From contig OW203763.1 in assembly GCA_934045905.1 (NCBI GenBank), positions 45,471,941 through 45,535,940 of the forward strand: 64,000 bases of DNA, given 5' to 3'. Position numbers and translations under genes: made by a program. Position 1 is the stretch's first letter. Each line of letters opens with the position of its first letter. Positions 1 through 10,265 of the stretch are shown one piece after another. This DNA comes from Leuctra nigra. Taxonomy: Eukaryota > Arthropoda > Insecta > Plecoptera > Leuctridae. The notes under the pieces are model-generated. The model had not been told where the DNA came from. It ran no database searches and was given only the letters and a program-made list of their open reading frames with translations.

Positions 1-1522
1 GTTTAAGTATAGGCACTAACTTGTGTTGTAACAGTGGAGTGGGAGTAATCCCTTGGTCATATACTTCATTAAAGAATCGAACTAGTATGTTTTTACTCTC
101 TTTGCCCATATGTTTAATCATGGAATACGTGATTTTATCAAGACCAGGTGAAGTGTCCTTGAGGTTTTTAGTAATAATTTCAAGTTCCCAGATAGAAATA
201 TTGGCATCAAGAATATCTTGGGATATCAATCCAGTCCTACCATGGGAAGGACTCAAAGCATCAAAAGAAGGGTTATGTAAGGCCATGTCTGGGGCTAAAC
301 GTCTTGTAAAATCTTCAACCCATAATGAATCTCCTAGAGCTCTGTGTGGACGAGGGTTAAATGCGCCTCTAAATCTTCTGATCATGTTCCACACCATACT
401 GCTCTGAGTTTCTCTATTTATCTTTGAACAAAAAGAACGCCAACTGGCTTTCTTTTTCTCTTTTAATATAAATTTAGCTGCCGCTTGTGAATGTTTAAAT
501 TTAATGAAATTATCCATATTCAAGTTTTTTCTGTAATTAGTCAAACACAGTCTCCGCCGGGCTATCATCAATGAACATTCCTCGTCCCACCAAGGGGTAG
601 GAGGATATTACTTTTTTCTTTTATACGGATTTGGTTCGTGTCTGATTGTCGGGATACTGACTTCCGCGGCTTTATTCATGTTTACTGTTATATTTTCATA
701 CCATTTCATAATATCCTTGTCGCTATCCCAGTTAGTATTTATCATTTCATTTTCAATAGTTACCTTGTATAAATCCCAATTGGCCTTATCCATAATTCTT
801 TTCCCCGATGCCCCTTTTATGTATAAATTTTGATTATTGTGACCTAATGAGAAAAAAATTGGAAGGTGATCACTCCCCATGGAGTCAAAACCCACCCTCC
901 AAGAAGCATCCAAAGCCAGATCTGGGGAGACGATAGTGATATCTACCGCCGATCTGGCTCTGTTGGGATAATTAATTAAAGTCGACGATTGATCATTGAG
1001 TATTATAAGGTCCAGATTTTCAATAAGGTCAGCAATAATGTTTCCTGCTCTGTCCTCATTGGAACATCCCCATATCCTATGGTGTGCATTAAAATCTCCC
1101 GCCAAAATAAACTGCGGGGAAAGCTGATTAACAATGTTTTGCCACTGAGTAAGAGAAATGTGATTATTCGGTTTGCAATAAATAGATGCAATATCAAGTG
1201 CTCTACCTTTATGATTGATCCGAATCACTATACTTTCCAGATCCCTACAAGTTATGTTGAAATTTCGAATTTGTACTGGTATACTTATCTGAGTTAAAAT
1301 GGCAACACCTCCTTTACCGTCCGCACGATCAGCTCTATGGAGATGATATCCAGGGAATCTTATAAGAGATCCCTGTTTAAACCAAGTTTCAGATAGTATC
1401 GCTATTTGTATATTATTATTTATTAATTCAAGTTGAAGGTCAAGTTTATTGTGGAACACACTTCTCCCATTCCACTGAATTATGTTTAGTTGATCTGATG
1501 TATGCCTATCTGCCATGTTCAT
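1..1522 (-). pseudogene. ORF2 (APE endonuclease + start of RT) of an I/Jockey-like LINE
   Basis: This encodes the endonuclease and the beginning of the reverse transcriptase of a non-LTR retrotransposon; it nicks target DNA and primes reverse transcription. Seen: a 304-codon reading frame with the APE-type blocks in order (QWNGRS near the start, SETW, GKGGVAIL, AGDFNAHH, SAVDIT, GSDHLPIFF). A TAA at 608-610 interrupts it, but the same frame then stays open to base 1 and contains PPTPWWDEEC, as is usual after the endonuclease, and an RT opening motif (SPGLDKITYSMIK). The lesion is therefore a single nonsense codon, not a frameshift. The start ATG overlaps the ORF1 stop as ATGA (1519-1522), the usual coupling for translational reinitiation. 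The RT core lies outside the window. I/Jockey placement is by general similarity only. Confidence 0.88.
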
Positions 1523-3222
1523 TGACCCCTCACCTGCAATCCCCCACCCTGTTGGGAGAGTTGCAGAACCTCTAACACAGATTGAATTTGATTACTAGTA
1601 ATGGGAAAGGAAGCAGAAACATTCTGAAGGAGCTGTTTAATATACATGGTTACATGATGGCGAATTTGTTCATTATCTGTACTAACCGTCGAGTCTACCC
1701 TAGGACACTCAGCATTCCTGCCAGGGGGAATTGTGACCCTGTTCATCCCGCTAAGGTTAATCGGAGACTGGGGACCATACGATCCTACCCACGGTACTTC
1801 CATGGGGAAGACATTCCTTGGGATCCTTTTCTTTTGTATTCCTCTTTGATGATGTGAGCTTTGAGACCTATCAACATGTTGATTACCCTGGTCCTCTTCC
1901 TCTTCAGATGATGTATCCCACTGATAATCATTGTCTCTATTCCTACTAATGATAGATTTACTAGGAGTTCTGGGTGGATTAGATTGTGGACCAGGATATT
2001 GATTGCTGGCAGCCTGAGCATAGGAGATTCTAGAATCATTTAACCTTGGACCACTATGAAGCAAGGAGGCTTCATGAAAAGTGACATTTCTGAATGCCAT
2101 AGTTTCCTTAATGAGCTTTTGTCTGCCCCATTCCGGACATACTCTATCATTGGCTCTATGCCCTCCTTTACAATTTACACAGTGATAATAACTAGGATGA
2201 GCATCACAAACGAAACCCTGATGCTCATGCCCACATTTAAAGCATCTAGGTTTAGACCGACACTGGCGTCCTGAATGACCAAAACGAGAGCAATTAAAGC
2301 ATGAAATCACTCCATAAATGTATGGTAATACCTCAATCGAATTGTAGTATAGAAAAGCTCTGTCTGGAGTTCTTTGACCTTCAACTGTAATAACTACATT
2401 TCTCGTGCCCACCATAGAGACCACTCCTTGATTAACCACCCTTTTCTTGATTCTCTTTACCTCCGTGATCCTACAGTCCATCTTAATATTGTTCAAGATC
2501 TCCTCTTCTGATATTGATGTGTCAATATTTTTTAGCAAGCATTTCCTATGAGTATAATGACCTGGTATGTACGCTTTCAGGCCCACACAAGACAGTTTCT
2601 TGTTTTCAGTGAAATTATTAGCCAAAATAAAGGCACCAAACTCCACCAGCACCCTGTTCTTTCCCAAAGCCTTAATGCTTTTGCACATTAGTCTATTTGA
2701 ATGTATAAATTTACCAACCACCAGGGGGTCTAATTTACCATCACTGTCACAACGTTCCACATATACATTGAAAGGTCCCAGATCCCTACTTTGATACAAA
2801 TATTTAATGTACTCCCTCGGCTTAGCCTTATCTTTAGTTTGAGTGGAATTAGGTTCAGGTCCCTGAGAAACGCTACTAGGATGATCTTTGGGCTCTCCCA
2901 CTTCACTATCTGATCCTCTATTCGTCTTCGACGTAGAATTATCTGTACTTTTAGTACCTGAGTTACCATCGATGGGTCTATTCTTAAGTTTACTTTGCTC
3001 CTCATTGTCCCAGTCCTCTTCATTCAAAGGTCTTTTATTTCTTGTCTCTGAATATACTTCAACCTCCTGACTCACATTCATTTCCAATGACTCATCCTCC
3101 ATGATCACATCTGAGTTGCAAATGGAGTTAACCGCCTCCTGAGTACTTTCCACAGAAAGGCTATTTAACAAATTAGCTGGGGGATCCGATCCCCCACCTG
3201 AATCCTTATTCATCCTAAACAA
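1519..3222 (-). CDS. ORF1 gag-like nucleic-acid-binding protein of the same LINE
   Basis: A 567-residue ORF1 protein that should coat the LINE RNA. Seen: an acidic, Ser/Asn-rich first ~130 residues, a middle region of RRM-like character, then three retroviral-type zinc knuckles at about residues 306-372: C-x2-C-x4-H-x4-C (CFNCSRFGH), C-x2-C-x3-H-x4-C (CFKCGHEH), and C-x2-C-x3-H-x6-C (CVNCKGGH). The tail is rich in Ser, Gln and Glu. This arrangement is typical of ORF1 in I, R1 and Jockey group elements. The frame is intact and ends in the ATGA overlap with ORF2. I chose the first ATG at 3222; a second Met lies three codons in. Confidence 0.88.
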   Translation of the reverse strand: MFRMNKDSGGGSDPPANLLNSLSVESTQEAVNSICNSDVIMEDESLEMNVSQEVEVYSETRNKRPLNEEDWDNEEQSKLKNRPIDGNSGTKSTDNSTSKTNRGSDSEVGEPKDHPSSVSQGPEPNSTQTKDKAKPREYIKYLYQSRDLGPFNVYVERCDSDGKLDPLVVGKFIHSNRLMCKSIKALGKNRVLVEFGAFILANNFTENKKLSCVGLKAYIPGHYTHRKCLLKNIDTSISEEEILNNIKMDCRITEVKRIKKRVVNQGVVSMVGTRNVVITVEGQRTPDRAFLYYNSIEVLPYIYGVISCFNCSRFGHSGRQCRSKPRCFKCGHEHQGFVCDAHPSYYHCVNCKGGHRANDRVCPEWGRQKLIKETMAFRNVTFHEASLLHSGPRLNDSRISYAQAASNQYPGPQSNPPRTPSKSIISRNRDNDYQWDTSSEEEEDQGNQHVDRSQSSHHQRGIQKKRIPRNVFPMEVPWVGSYGPQSPINLSGMNRVTIPPGRNAECPRVDSTVSTDNEQIRHHVTMYIKQLLQNVSASFPITSNQIQSVLEVLQLSQQGGGLQVRGQ

Positions 3223-3560
3223 TTTAATTAAACTATTATAGATATTTACTTACAGTTTAAGAAGATTGATATATATATACTAGCTAAAACTATACCTCCA
3301 CCTCACTACTCGTCGCACGTGGTCGCCGTGTAAAGAATACTCGATGTTTCTTCAACGGAAGCCCAAAGTCGAGTCAAGCAAACACCTTTGACAACCAGAC
3401 ATACCCGATCAGCTGATCGAGACACGGAAAAACGAAGGCAGCCGAAAGCAGCCGAGAACCGACGAAGTTGGTCTCAAATTCAGATAGCCTATGGAGTTTG
3501 AAAATGCGACAACGAAGTCTATACGATTTCGAGACCTGTGTCTCGAATTCAGTTAGCCTA
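3223..3560 (-). other. probable 5' leader of the I/Jockey-like LINE
   Basis: Non-coding, less AT-rich stretch directly upstream of ORF1. It is the place expected for a LINE 5' UTR with internal promoter. Short self-complementary pieces (for example GAGAC...GTCTC near 3530-3545) are visible, but I cannot fix the 5' end of the element. Confidence 0.45.
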
Positions 3561-5085
3561 CGTAAATACGCTACCGGCTTGACCTGCGTGTAACGACATC
3601 AACATTTTCCCACGCATTGAACACGGAACTACCAGTTTATGTCCGATAAACACTAAGTCATATGACACTGAAATATCAATTTTTAACTTCCAATATGCCT
3701 TGCAATCATCCGGAACATCTTTACAATGAACTGGCCAATCATGAAAGCAGAATTGCACAACCTTCTGCAATACAGGATCTGACAGAGTGGTTTCCTGTGT
3801 TTCCTTTCGCTTCTCAGGACTACTGCTAAATGCTTAGCAACAGAATGCACCACAGATTCGAGCTCTGGGTTATCTTCCACAGAATCCATCAGAAACGCCC
3901 TTGACAAGGTATCGGCAACAAACATTTGTTTCCCTGGCTTATAGCTCACTGTATATTGGTACTTATAACATTTTAGCAATATCCGTTGCAAACGACTTGG
4001 AACCTTCGTCAAAACACTTTTTACAATAACCTCTAAAGGTTTGCGATCCGTGTGTACCTGTACAGATTTATGATACACATACTGATGAAATTTGTGCAAG
4101 GAGAAAACTATTGCCAACATCTCTTTCTCTATTTGCGCATAATTCTTCTCAGCAGAGGCCAACGACCTCGACGCATACGCAATGGGATGCCCCTCTTGCA
4201 AGAGACACGCACCTAGACCGTTCTGAGATGCATCAGTTTGGATGACAAAAGGTTTAGATGGATCGAAAAAACTTAAGAACTGGTGAATTACATAACTGTT
4301 GCTTCAATAACGCAACTGCATCTTTTATGCTTCTTGTTCCAGCACCAGACACTTTCTGCTTTCAGAAGTTCACGAAGAGGAGCAGTAGTCTCCGACAATT
4401 TAGGTAAAAAGTACCCTACATAGGTGATCATTCCCAAAAACGACGGACTGCATCCTTGTCCGCTGGTTCAGCCATCTGCACATTGGCTTTAATCCTATCA
4501 AAATCTGGCTGTAGCCCAGCGTACTGATCACAATGACCAAGATGTTTATTTGATGGACTCAAGCAGTTGAAACTTCTCAGGATTGAACCTGACATTGCTT
4601 TCACGCGCTCTCTCCAACACCTTTCTGAGAGTTTTGTCATGTTCCTCAACAGTGGATCCAGCAATGATCAGATCATCGCAAACCACTTCAACCCCTGGAA
4701 TGTCCCCATCAATACCTACCGAATGGTTAATTGAAACTGCAAGGTCGGCACTAGCCTCGTCCAACTGTATTTGCCAGAATCCATTCTGTCAAGACACGAG
4801 AATAACTTCTTGCCGTTCATCTTTGCTGCAACATCCTACGTGGTATTTGTCACGTGATGTTCTCTCTTTATCGCCACGTTCAAATCTGTAAGATCTGAAC
4901 ATAATCGTAAGCTTCCATATTTATTTTCGACAATCACTAGACTACTCACCCAATCCGTTGGATGATCAACCTAGAGACAACTCCTTCTTTTTCTATTATG
5001 TCCAATGTGTTTCCCTTAATTTTGACAATACACCATAAGGCACTCGCATAGGAGCATGAATTAAAGGAGGCATAGATGCAATATT
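3561..5085 (-). pseudogene. decayed Gypsy-type pol (RT, RNase H, pre-integrase linker)
   Basis: Fragment of an LTR-retrotransposon polyprotein, reading right to left. Seen: RT opening near 4880-5080 (PPLIHAPMRVPYG, then DWVSSLVIVENKYGSLR in another frame), RT active-site region near 4640-4700 (VVCDDLIIAGS, then EHDKTLRKVLERARES), RT tail 4428-4560 (LGHCDQYAGLQPDFDRIKA), and RNase H at 3683-4201 (EGHPIAYASRSL, EKEMLAIVF, HTDRKPLE, ADTLSRAFL). The linker towards the integrase is at 3558-3770. The frame changes at least four times and stop codons occur, so this is dead. The integrase and LTRs are not present. Confidence 0.85.
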
Positions 5086-5112
5086 TGTTTTACAAGCTAC
5101 CGAAAAGTCTCT

Positions 5113-5600
5113 ATAATTCAATAATCCTGCATTATTTTATTTTATTGACCTCCAAAAGGCATTTGATACTGTCCGATTAATTGACGTGCTGAAGGTAGCA
5201 GTGAATGAACTTATTGAAGACATAATATATAGAGATAGCTGTATGAGATTCAAAAATAATGGAGAAGTAAGTGATGTGATCACAAGTAGAAAAGGATTTA
5301 GACAAGGGGATTCCTTGAGTACTCAACCTCGTCATGGATGAAATCATAGTTGGGCTTCGCGAATGTAATGGATATAGAATGGGCATTGTCGAAATAAAAA
5401 TTTTATGTTTCTGACGACGCGATAATATTCGCAAAAAGTGAAGACGACCTTCAAAAACTTCTCTTCCAATTTAAAAATATGGCGCAAGCAGTGGGTATGA
5501 GAATTGCAACCTCAAAAACAAAGTCAATGGTCATAGCCAAGAACCCTATTCGATGAAAACGGAGTGATAATCGAGCAGATAATGAGCATGACTTACTTAA
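5113..5600 (+). pseudogene. RTE-like LINE reverse transcriptase fragment, 5' part
   Basis: Reverse-transcriptase palm region of a LINE: FYFIDLQKAFDTVRL, then RKGFRQGDSLS, LVMDEIIVGLRECNGYRMG, a decayed catalytic box (LCFDDAIIFA where YADD is expected), and KTKSMVIAKNPIR. It is closely similar to the fragment at 52496-53592. At least one frameshift lies near 5320. The coding sequence stops at the left end of the TTAA element (5601) and resumes at 6332. Confidence 0.8.
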
Positions 5601-5756
5601 GACGGCTGGGTAGTGAGTTTGACCTTGAAGAGTTTTTTAATCGATTTTTATCAATATCTTTTACCAATGTAATTGTTAACAAAATAGGGCTATGTACGCG
5701 TATTCAGAACTGTTCAATGAAAATAATATCACAGTTTGGAATAAGTTATTAGTTTT

Positions 5757-5825
5757 ATTTTGTCCAACAGGTGTTTAGTACCATAATTTTACTAATTTTC
5801 GGGTACTAAACATCTGTTGGACAAA
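5757..5825. repeat. 69-bp palindrome in the centre of the TTAA element
   Basis: Arms of about 24 bp (TTTGTCCAACAG(G/A)TGTTTAG..) around an AT-rich loop of ~17 bases, with one mismatch. It may be a separate small foldback insertion or an original central hairpin. Confidence 0.75.
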
Positions 5826-5888
5826 GTAAATTTAATAAACCATTACAAGCTTTGGAATTTTTCTTCTTCTTCCAGCTTCTTCTTCCAG

Positions 5889-6214
5889 CAGAAGAACTGC
5901 CTCCAGGGAAAGACCTCGAGTGGAGAATTTGGAGGACATTGAATAGGATAAGAACTGGTGTGGGAAGGACAAAAGCAAATTTAATGAAGTGGGGCTATTC
6001 GGAAGACGGAGATCTCTGCGAGTGTGGAGAGCGGCAAGATGGGGAACATCTTCTTCGCTGTGTTTTGGCACCAGGTCCCTGCACACATGACGACTTAGAG
6101 AGGGCTAGTAGCAGAGCAATTGACGTGGCCACATTTTGGCAAAAACAAAATATTTAGTAATTAGGTGTTAGTTGTAAGTTTTAATTATTGCTTCCGGACA
6201 CGAAAGAAGAAGAA
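5889..6214 (+). mobile_element. 5'-truncated copy of the LINE at 20481-23590
   Basis: Nearly identical to 23265-23590 and encodes the same last ~90 residues (ELPPGKDLEW.., CECGERQDGEHLLRC zinc-knuckle-like box, ...FWQKQNI stop), followed by the same 3' UTR and GAA-repeat tail. A TTC-rich run (5870-5888) precedes it. It lies wholly inside the TTAA element. Confidence 0.9.
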
Positions 6215-6331
6215 TTGAACTGTTCTGAATACGCGTATATAGCCTTATTTTGTTAATAATTACATTGGTAAAAGATATTGATAAAAATCGATTAAAAACC
6301 TCGTCAAGGCCACGCTCACTACCAAGCCCTC

Positions 6332-6482
6332 TTAATATTAATATTACAAGTAGTGGAATACTACCATTTGAAGTTAGAACACAGACTGAGAAGGCGAACA
6401 GAATATCAGGATGTCTAAATGATATGATTTGAAGGAACAAGTACTTGCTCATGGAGACAAAGGCCAAAATTTATAAAAATAG
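6332..6482 (+). pseudogene. RTE-like LINE fragment, 3' continuation
   Basis: Downstream half of the fragment at 5113-5600: LNINITSSGILPFEVRTQTEKANRIS.., then an in-frame stop, then KAKIYK. This corresponds to the segment just after the RT palm (compare the VTKANRIAMCLN region at 53110). Similarity ends near 6482, where the 3' end of the RLE LINE on the other strand begins. Confidence 0.75.
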
Positions 6483-6651
6483 GTTGGATTTTCACTATTT
6501 TTTTTTTAAATTTTAAGTTTCTCTGTATTATTGTTTTTATAATTATTAATAGTTATAAAATGTATACTTTTTTATTTTGCCTTAACACGTCTTTCCAGAC
6601 GGGAAATGATAGCTACGGTTCTTGCAAACAAGTACCTAGTTATTAATTCTA

Positions 6652-6864
6652 TTACGGAAGATTTAGGTGAGACCGGACTATTGATGTTGTGTTGAGAACA
6701 ACAGATTTTTGGAGTTGGATGTAGGTAAGAGGGTGGAGCTGCAATTTCAGTAGACTTTCAAGGAGTTTCCGCGGGATGAATGCTGTCGTCGATATAACTA
6801 TTGAAATAATGTACATCTCTTTTTGCTTCCACATGTTCTCAATTTCATTCTCAAGGAGCCTGTA
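6652..6864 (-). pseudogene. C-terminal end of the RLE LINE (copy 1)
   Basis: Reads YRLLENEIENMWKQKEMYI..IVISTTAFIP..LQLHPLTY..LQKSVVLNTTSIVRS. The same block occurs in the other RLE LINE copies here (11801-12046, 25528-25845, 33540-33758), which fixes the identity. It follows the endonuclease domain. The residues between it and the endonuclease are replaced by the insert at 6865-7303. Confidence 0.72.
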
Positions 6865-7303
6865 CAAACCAAAGCTCAGTTTTTTTTTCTTCGGTCAAAA
6901 GTCTGGAACACTCTTTCAGCCAATCATCTCATCTGCAACTTTTCAATAAAAATTTGTTGACATGGTTAGTCAGTAACTTTTTGAATGGCAAATGACGATG
7001 AAAACTTTTTGAAACGTGTCATTACCGGAGAAGAGACGTCACCAAAATCCCCAAAACTAAAGAGACCCTCTGAAGAGACCTTCTTTCTGATCAATTTCGC
7101 AAATTATCAAAAATTCGCCAAACACAAAAATCTTGTTTCACCATAACAGCTGTAACTTCACAATAAAGAAGGTTATCGAGAATCTGAAAAAACAGTTGTG
7201 GTCAGGAAGAGTCATGCTAAACAATGCTGCCAACCGCACCGTTCTCCAACGCTCCATTCCCGCGCAATTCATACAGTCCTGGAACTTTTTGATCAGCCCT
7301 CGT
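6865..7303. mobile_element. unclassified ~0.44-kb insertion, possibly mariner-derived
   Basis: Interrupts the endonuclease reading frame right after the codons for VTYLI. Ends are only loosely inverted (GGTCAAAA.GTCTGGAAC on the left; TGATCAAAAAGTTCCAGGAC read inward on the right), with a possible TA at each border (6863-6864, 7303-7304). The general look is that of a deleted mariner-like element, but no transposase motif can be read. Confidence 0.4.
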
Positions 7304-7743
7304 ATAAGGTAGGTGACATCCGAAATCTTATCCATGAGGGTGATGTCTGGGCGGTTACAAGCAATGGTGTGATCTGTAATGATGCTGCGATTCCATAACA
7401 ACTTATGAGGGCCACTTTCAAGTACATTGGTTGGCTGGTAATTGTAGTAAGGAGATACATTAGTAGTCAGCTTATGCAGTGTTGCAAGTTTGTGATGCAC
7501 TATACTGGCCACCTGATCGTGCCTCTGCAAATAACCTGTGGGCGCTAATACACTGCAACCGCCAGTGATATGCTGGATTGTCTCAGTTGCACTTTTACAC
7601 CTCCTGCAAGTATCTGTGGTATTTGCTTCCTTCAAGATAAATTTGCGATAATTCTTGGTTGCAATGACCTGGTCCTGGATTGCTATCATGAAGCCCTCAG
7701 TCTCTACAAATATTTCCACCTGTGGCAACCACATGTTCGACGC
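7304..7743 (-). pseudogene. CCHC finger and start of restriction-like endonuclease (copy 1)
   Basis: Cleavage module of the RLE LINE. Seen: ETEGFMIAIQDQVIATKNYRKF, then the finger C-x2-C-x7-H-x4-C (CRRCKSATETIQHITGGC), then LATLHKLTT..YYNYQPTNVLES, then NRPDITLMD, the R-P-D motif that begins the PD..(D/E) endonuclease. The catalytic second half is cut off by the insertion at 6865-7303. The upstream part rejoins at 8122 across the SINE. Confidence 0.85.
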
Positions 7744-8121
7744 TTTATTATTATTAAGTCTATATTCTCAACAGAGCCAGGCTCCACTAGTGAGAATGTA
7801 ATATAGAGAAGGGAGGAGAGGAAACCCGGTATCGGCATGTAGCCTACTCCTGACGAAAGATACCAAGGGGACCAACGGCTTAACGTCCCTTCCGAAGGAC
7901 GGTGTAACATTCACAGCACGAGCCTCCACAACCCGCGCCGTCGAGAGACTGATAACAGGTGGAGGGAGGTCGTCACACTAACCCCCAAACACCCCAGTCT
8001 CTCTGGCCCAACGGCAGCAACCTGGCAAGGCAGAGTTGAATGGTCACCCATCCAATCGATGACCGCGCTCAATGTTGCTTAACCTCGGTGATCTAACGAG
8101 AACCGAGGTATCCAACACACC
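7744..8121 (-). mobile_element. 5S-rRNA-headed SINE (SINE3 type), 378 bp
   Basis: Read on the minus strand, the first ~75 bp match the internal control region of 5S rRNA: CGGTTCTCGTTAGATCACCG, then GTTAAGCAACATTGAGC (box A type), then GGATGGGTGACC (box C type), at about 8042-8112. A unique body follows and the 3' end is a short (TAA)n (7744-7758). It sits exactly between the LINE codons for DPT and ASN, with little or no target duplication. 5S-derived promoters define the SINE3 class; transcription by RNA polymerase III is expected. The reading of the head is strong; the body family is not known to me. Confidence 0.82.
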
Positions 8122-9640
8122 AGCCGTTGGATCGACAAAATTGTGACTTGAGTTCTGCTGGATGACGCCCGTGTAAAGCATTTCCTGCCCAGGCCTGAGT
8201 CTTATCCTGCTCGTAAGTAGTATCTGAAGGGAATGCACATTCATCATCGTGAAGTAGTTCAAGAGGTGTGTAGTTGTTGTCTGACATCTTGACTGCTACA
8301 TGAAGTGGCGTTTCCTTACTCCGAAAATAGAGCGTACATTCTTAATCTGCTTCTGGTGGAGTCTCCCCATGTCTATTAAACCTCGCCCACCTTCCTGGCG
8401 TCGTAAAGTCACCCTCTTTCTACAGCAGACTTTGGGTTGTGTGCTCTGAACTTAGTCATAATCGTCCTTGTCTTAATTTGGACATTCACCAAATCAGTCT
8501 TCGTCCACTTTACCGTCCCAAATGTGTAGGTTAACACTGGAATGGCGTATGCATTTATGGCCTTGAAAGTATTCTTGCAATTCAACTTTGACTTCAGGAT
8601 CTCAGTCAGCCGCTTGCACTCTGCCAAGACACTGTCCTTTATTTCCTTACGCTGGAGACGCTTAGATTGCAGAAGGCCAAGGTACTTTATGTGTCGGTGC
8701 TCAACATAGGTTTTATGATTATGGTTCTTCCATTTCATAGTCATTCGAAACGGTTCTTTCAAGGTTAAAGCTAAGAGCCTTGCATTTATCCAAGCCAAAA
8801 GACATTTGAATATCATTGGAAAACTTCTCGGTAATCTGGAGTAGCCGATTCAATTGCTTCTCATTAGCGGCGTACAGCTTGATATCGTCCATATGCAATA
8901 GGTGAGTAATGATCTGTATTGACGTGCCGTACTTAAGCTTGAATCCATTCCCAGATCTGTTGAGAAGTAAAGACAGTGGTTTCAGGGCCAGGCAAAACCA
9001 TAATGGGCTTAAACTGTCTCCTTGAAAAATACCCCTTCTGATGTTAATGGGCTGGGAGACTATACCTTGGTTATTGTGGTTGACCCTCAAAACCGTATTC
9101 CAAGTTGTCATCAAATGCAGAAGAACTGTAATCACTCTATCATCGATCTTATAGAGCTCCAATACCTGTAATAACCACGTTTGAGGGACCGAATCAAATA
9201 CATTCTTATAGTCAATGAAGGCAGTGTAGATGTTCCTTCGATTGTTCGCTGCCTGCTCCATGACTACTGAGTCTATAATCAATTGCTCTTCACACCCTTG
9301 CGAGTTCTTAGTGCAGCCCTTCTGTTCTTCTGCCAATGTACCTGTTTCCTCAAAATGTCAGGAAATAGCCCTTGACAGACACGACGTCAGTACTTTGTAA
9401 AGAGTACACAAAAAAGTGATGGGCCTGTACTTAGATGGGTCACTTAGATTCCCACCTTTTGGCAGAAAGTCTGGGGTGGTCGCCGGATCATCAACAAAGC
9501 ACCTGAAGTAATGCGCGATATGAGAGTGGGTACTCGAAAGTCTCTTGAGCCAAACATTGTGGATCTGATCCGGGCCAGTTGCCTTCCAATTTTGGGTACA
9601 CTTTATAGACTCAGTTACAAGTTCTGTACTTATTATTCAT
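8122..9640 (-). pseudogene. reverse transcriptase and thumb of the RLE LINE (copy 1)
   Basis: Seen in order: KATGPDQIHNVWLK (near 9560), YRPITFLCTLYKVLTS, QKGCTKNSQGCEEQL, AFIDYKNVFDSVPQTW, RRGIFQGDSLSPLWFC, the catalytic box HMDDIKLYA (8880-8910), LDKCKALSFN, YLGLLQSKRL.., INAYAIPVLTYTFGTVKWTKTDL, and at 8122-8287 GNALHGRHPAEL. The frame changes several times (about 9340-9640, 8720-8820, 8300-8410). The palm Asp pair is kept although the copy is dead. Confidence 0.85.
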
Positions 9641-9939
9641 GGGACCATTGCTAACTTCCCCTCCAAAAGCTGTTCTTCGCTGGAGATCCACGGCGCAGCG
9701 TTATTATGCTGGACGGGCTGGGACCAAATTGATGACCAGAAGCTCTCGACAGATTCTCTCGTTGGTAGTTTGTCTGTTGTTGTTTCCTCTTGGCGAGCTC
9801 TCAAACCCCGGTAATACAATTTCTGGTTTGTATAGAATAGTCGGTTTTGATTCTTCCTCAGGTTAGATTCACGATATCTCCTCAGTCTGATCGATTTGGC
9901 AGTAAGCTTCTGTTTAAGGGTGTCCAGAATCTCCAGCAA
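9637..9939 (-). pseudogene. linker region of the RLE LINE (copy 1)
   Basis: Basic, helical 100-residue piece (LKQKLTAKSIRLRRYRES..NRLFYTNQKLYYRGL) followed by ESFWSSIWSQPVQHNNAAPWI. The equivalent part in copy 2 reads LKQKIQAKAQRVRRYKKR.. and EQFWKGIWEDNKQHNHEAQWI (19403-19933), so the two copies are homologous but old. Between 9940 and 10265 the same frame can be followed with stops (HLDAVISLQGLHALIYAAA). Confidence 0.78.
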
Positions 9940-10265
9940 TTACATATTGTCTGGGTTTCTCTCCGCATGCTTAGTTGTAACCTCCCTTATCCTGGCTATC
10001 TTCCTTTCGATCTTTCTACTCCTGATCCAGCATTGTATTGATAGATTCTAGCAATGTTACCTCGAAGATGATCTATCTCAGCTTTCAAGCGTCGCTCCCA
10101 TAGTTGCTTGCATCTTGGTTTATACATATCTCAATGGGATGTTCAACTTTCCCTCCAGTTACTCTAACAATAGCGACTGCAGCAGCATAGATGAGAGCAT
10201 GAAGGCCCTGTAAACTAATGACAGCATCTAAATGTTCTGGAAGGATGCAGTCATTCATAAGTTTA

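Larger units (their letters stand above)
5601..6331. mobile_element. 731-bp non-autonomous TIR element with TTAA target duplication
   Basis: Seen: TTAA at 5597-5600 and again at 6332-6335; between them, inverted repeats of 117 bp at each end (5601-5717 and 6215-6331). The ends read GA(C/G)GGCT(G/T)GGTAGTGAG inward from both sides. It splits the RTE-like fragment, whose coding resumes on the far side. It holds no transposase; its middle contains a palindrome (5757-5825) and a 5'-truncated LINE 3' end (5889-6214). TTAA targets are known for piggyBac, Kolobok and Sola3; which one mobilised this element is not decided by the sequence. Confidence 0.82.
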
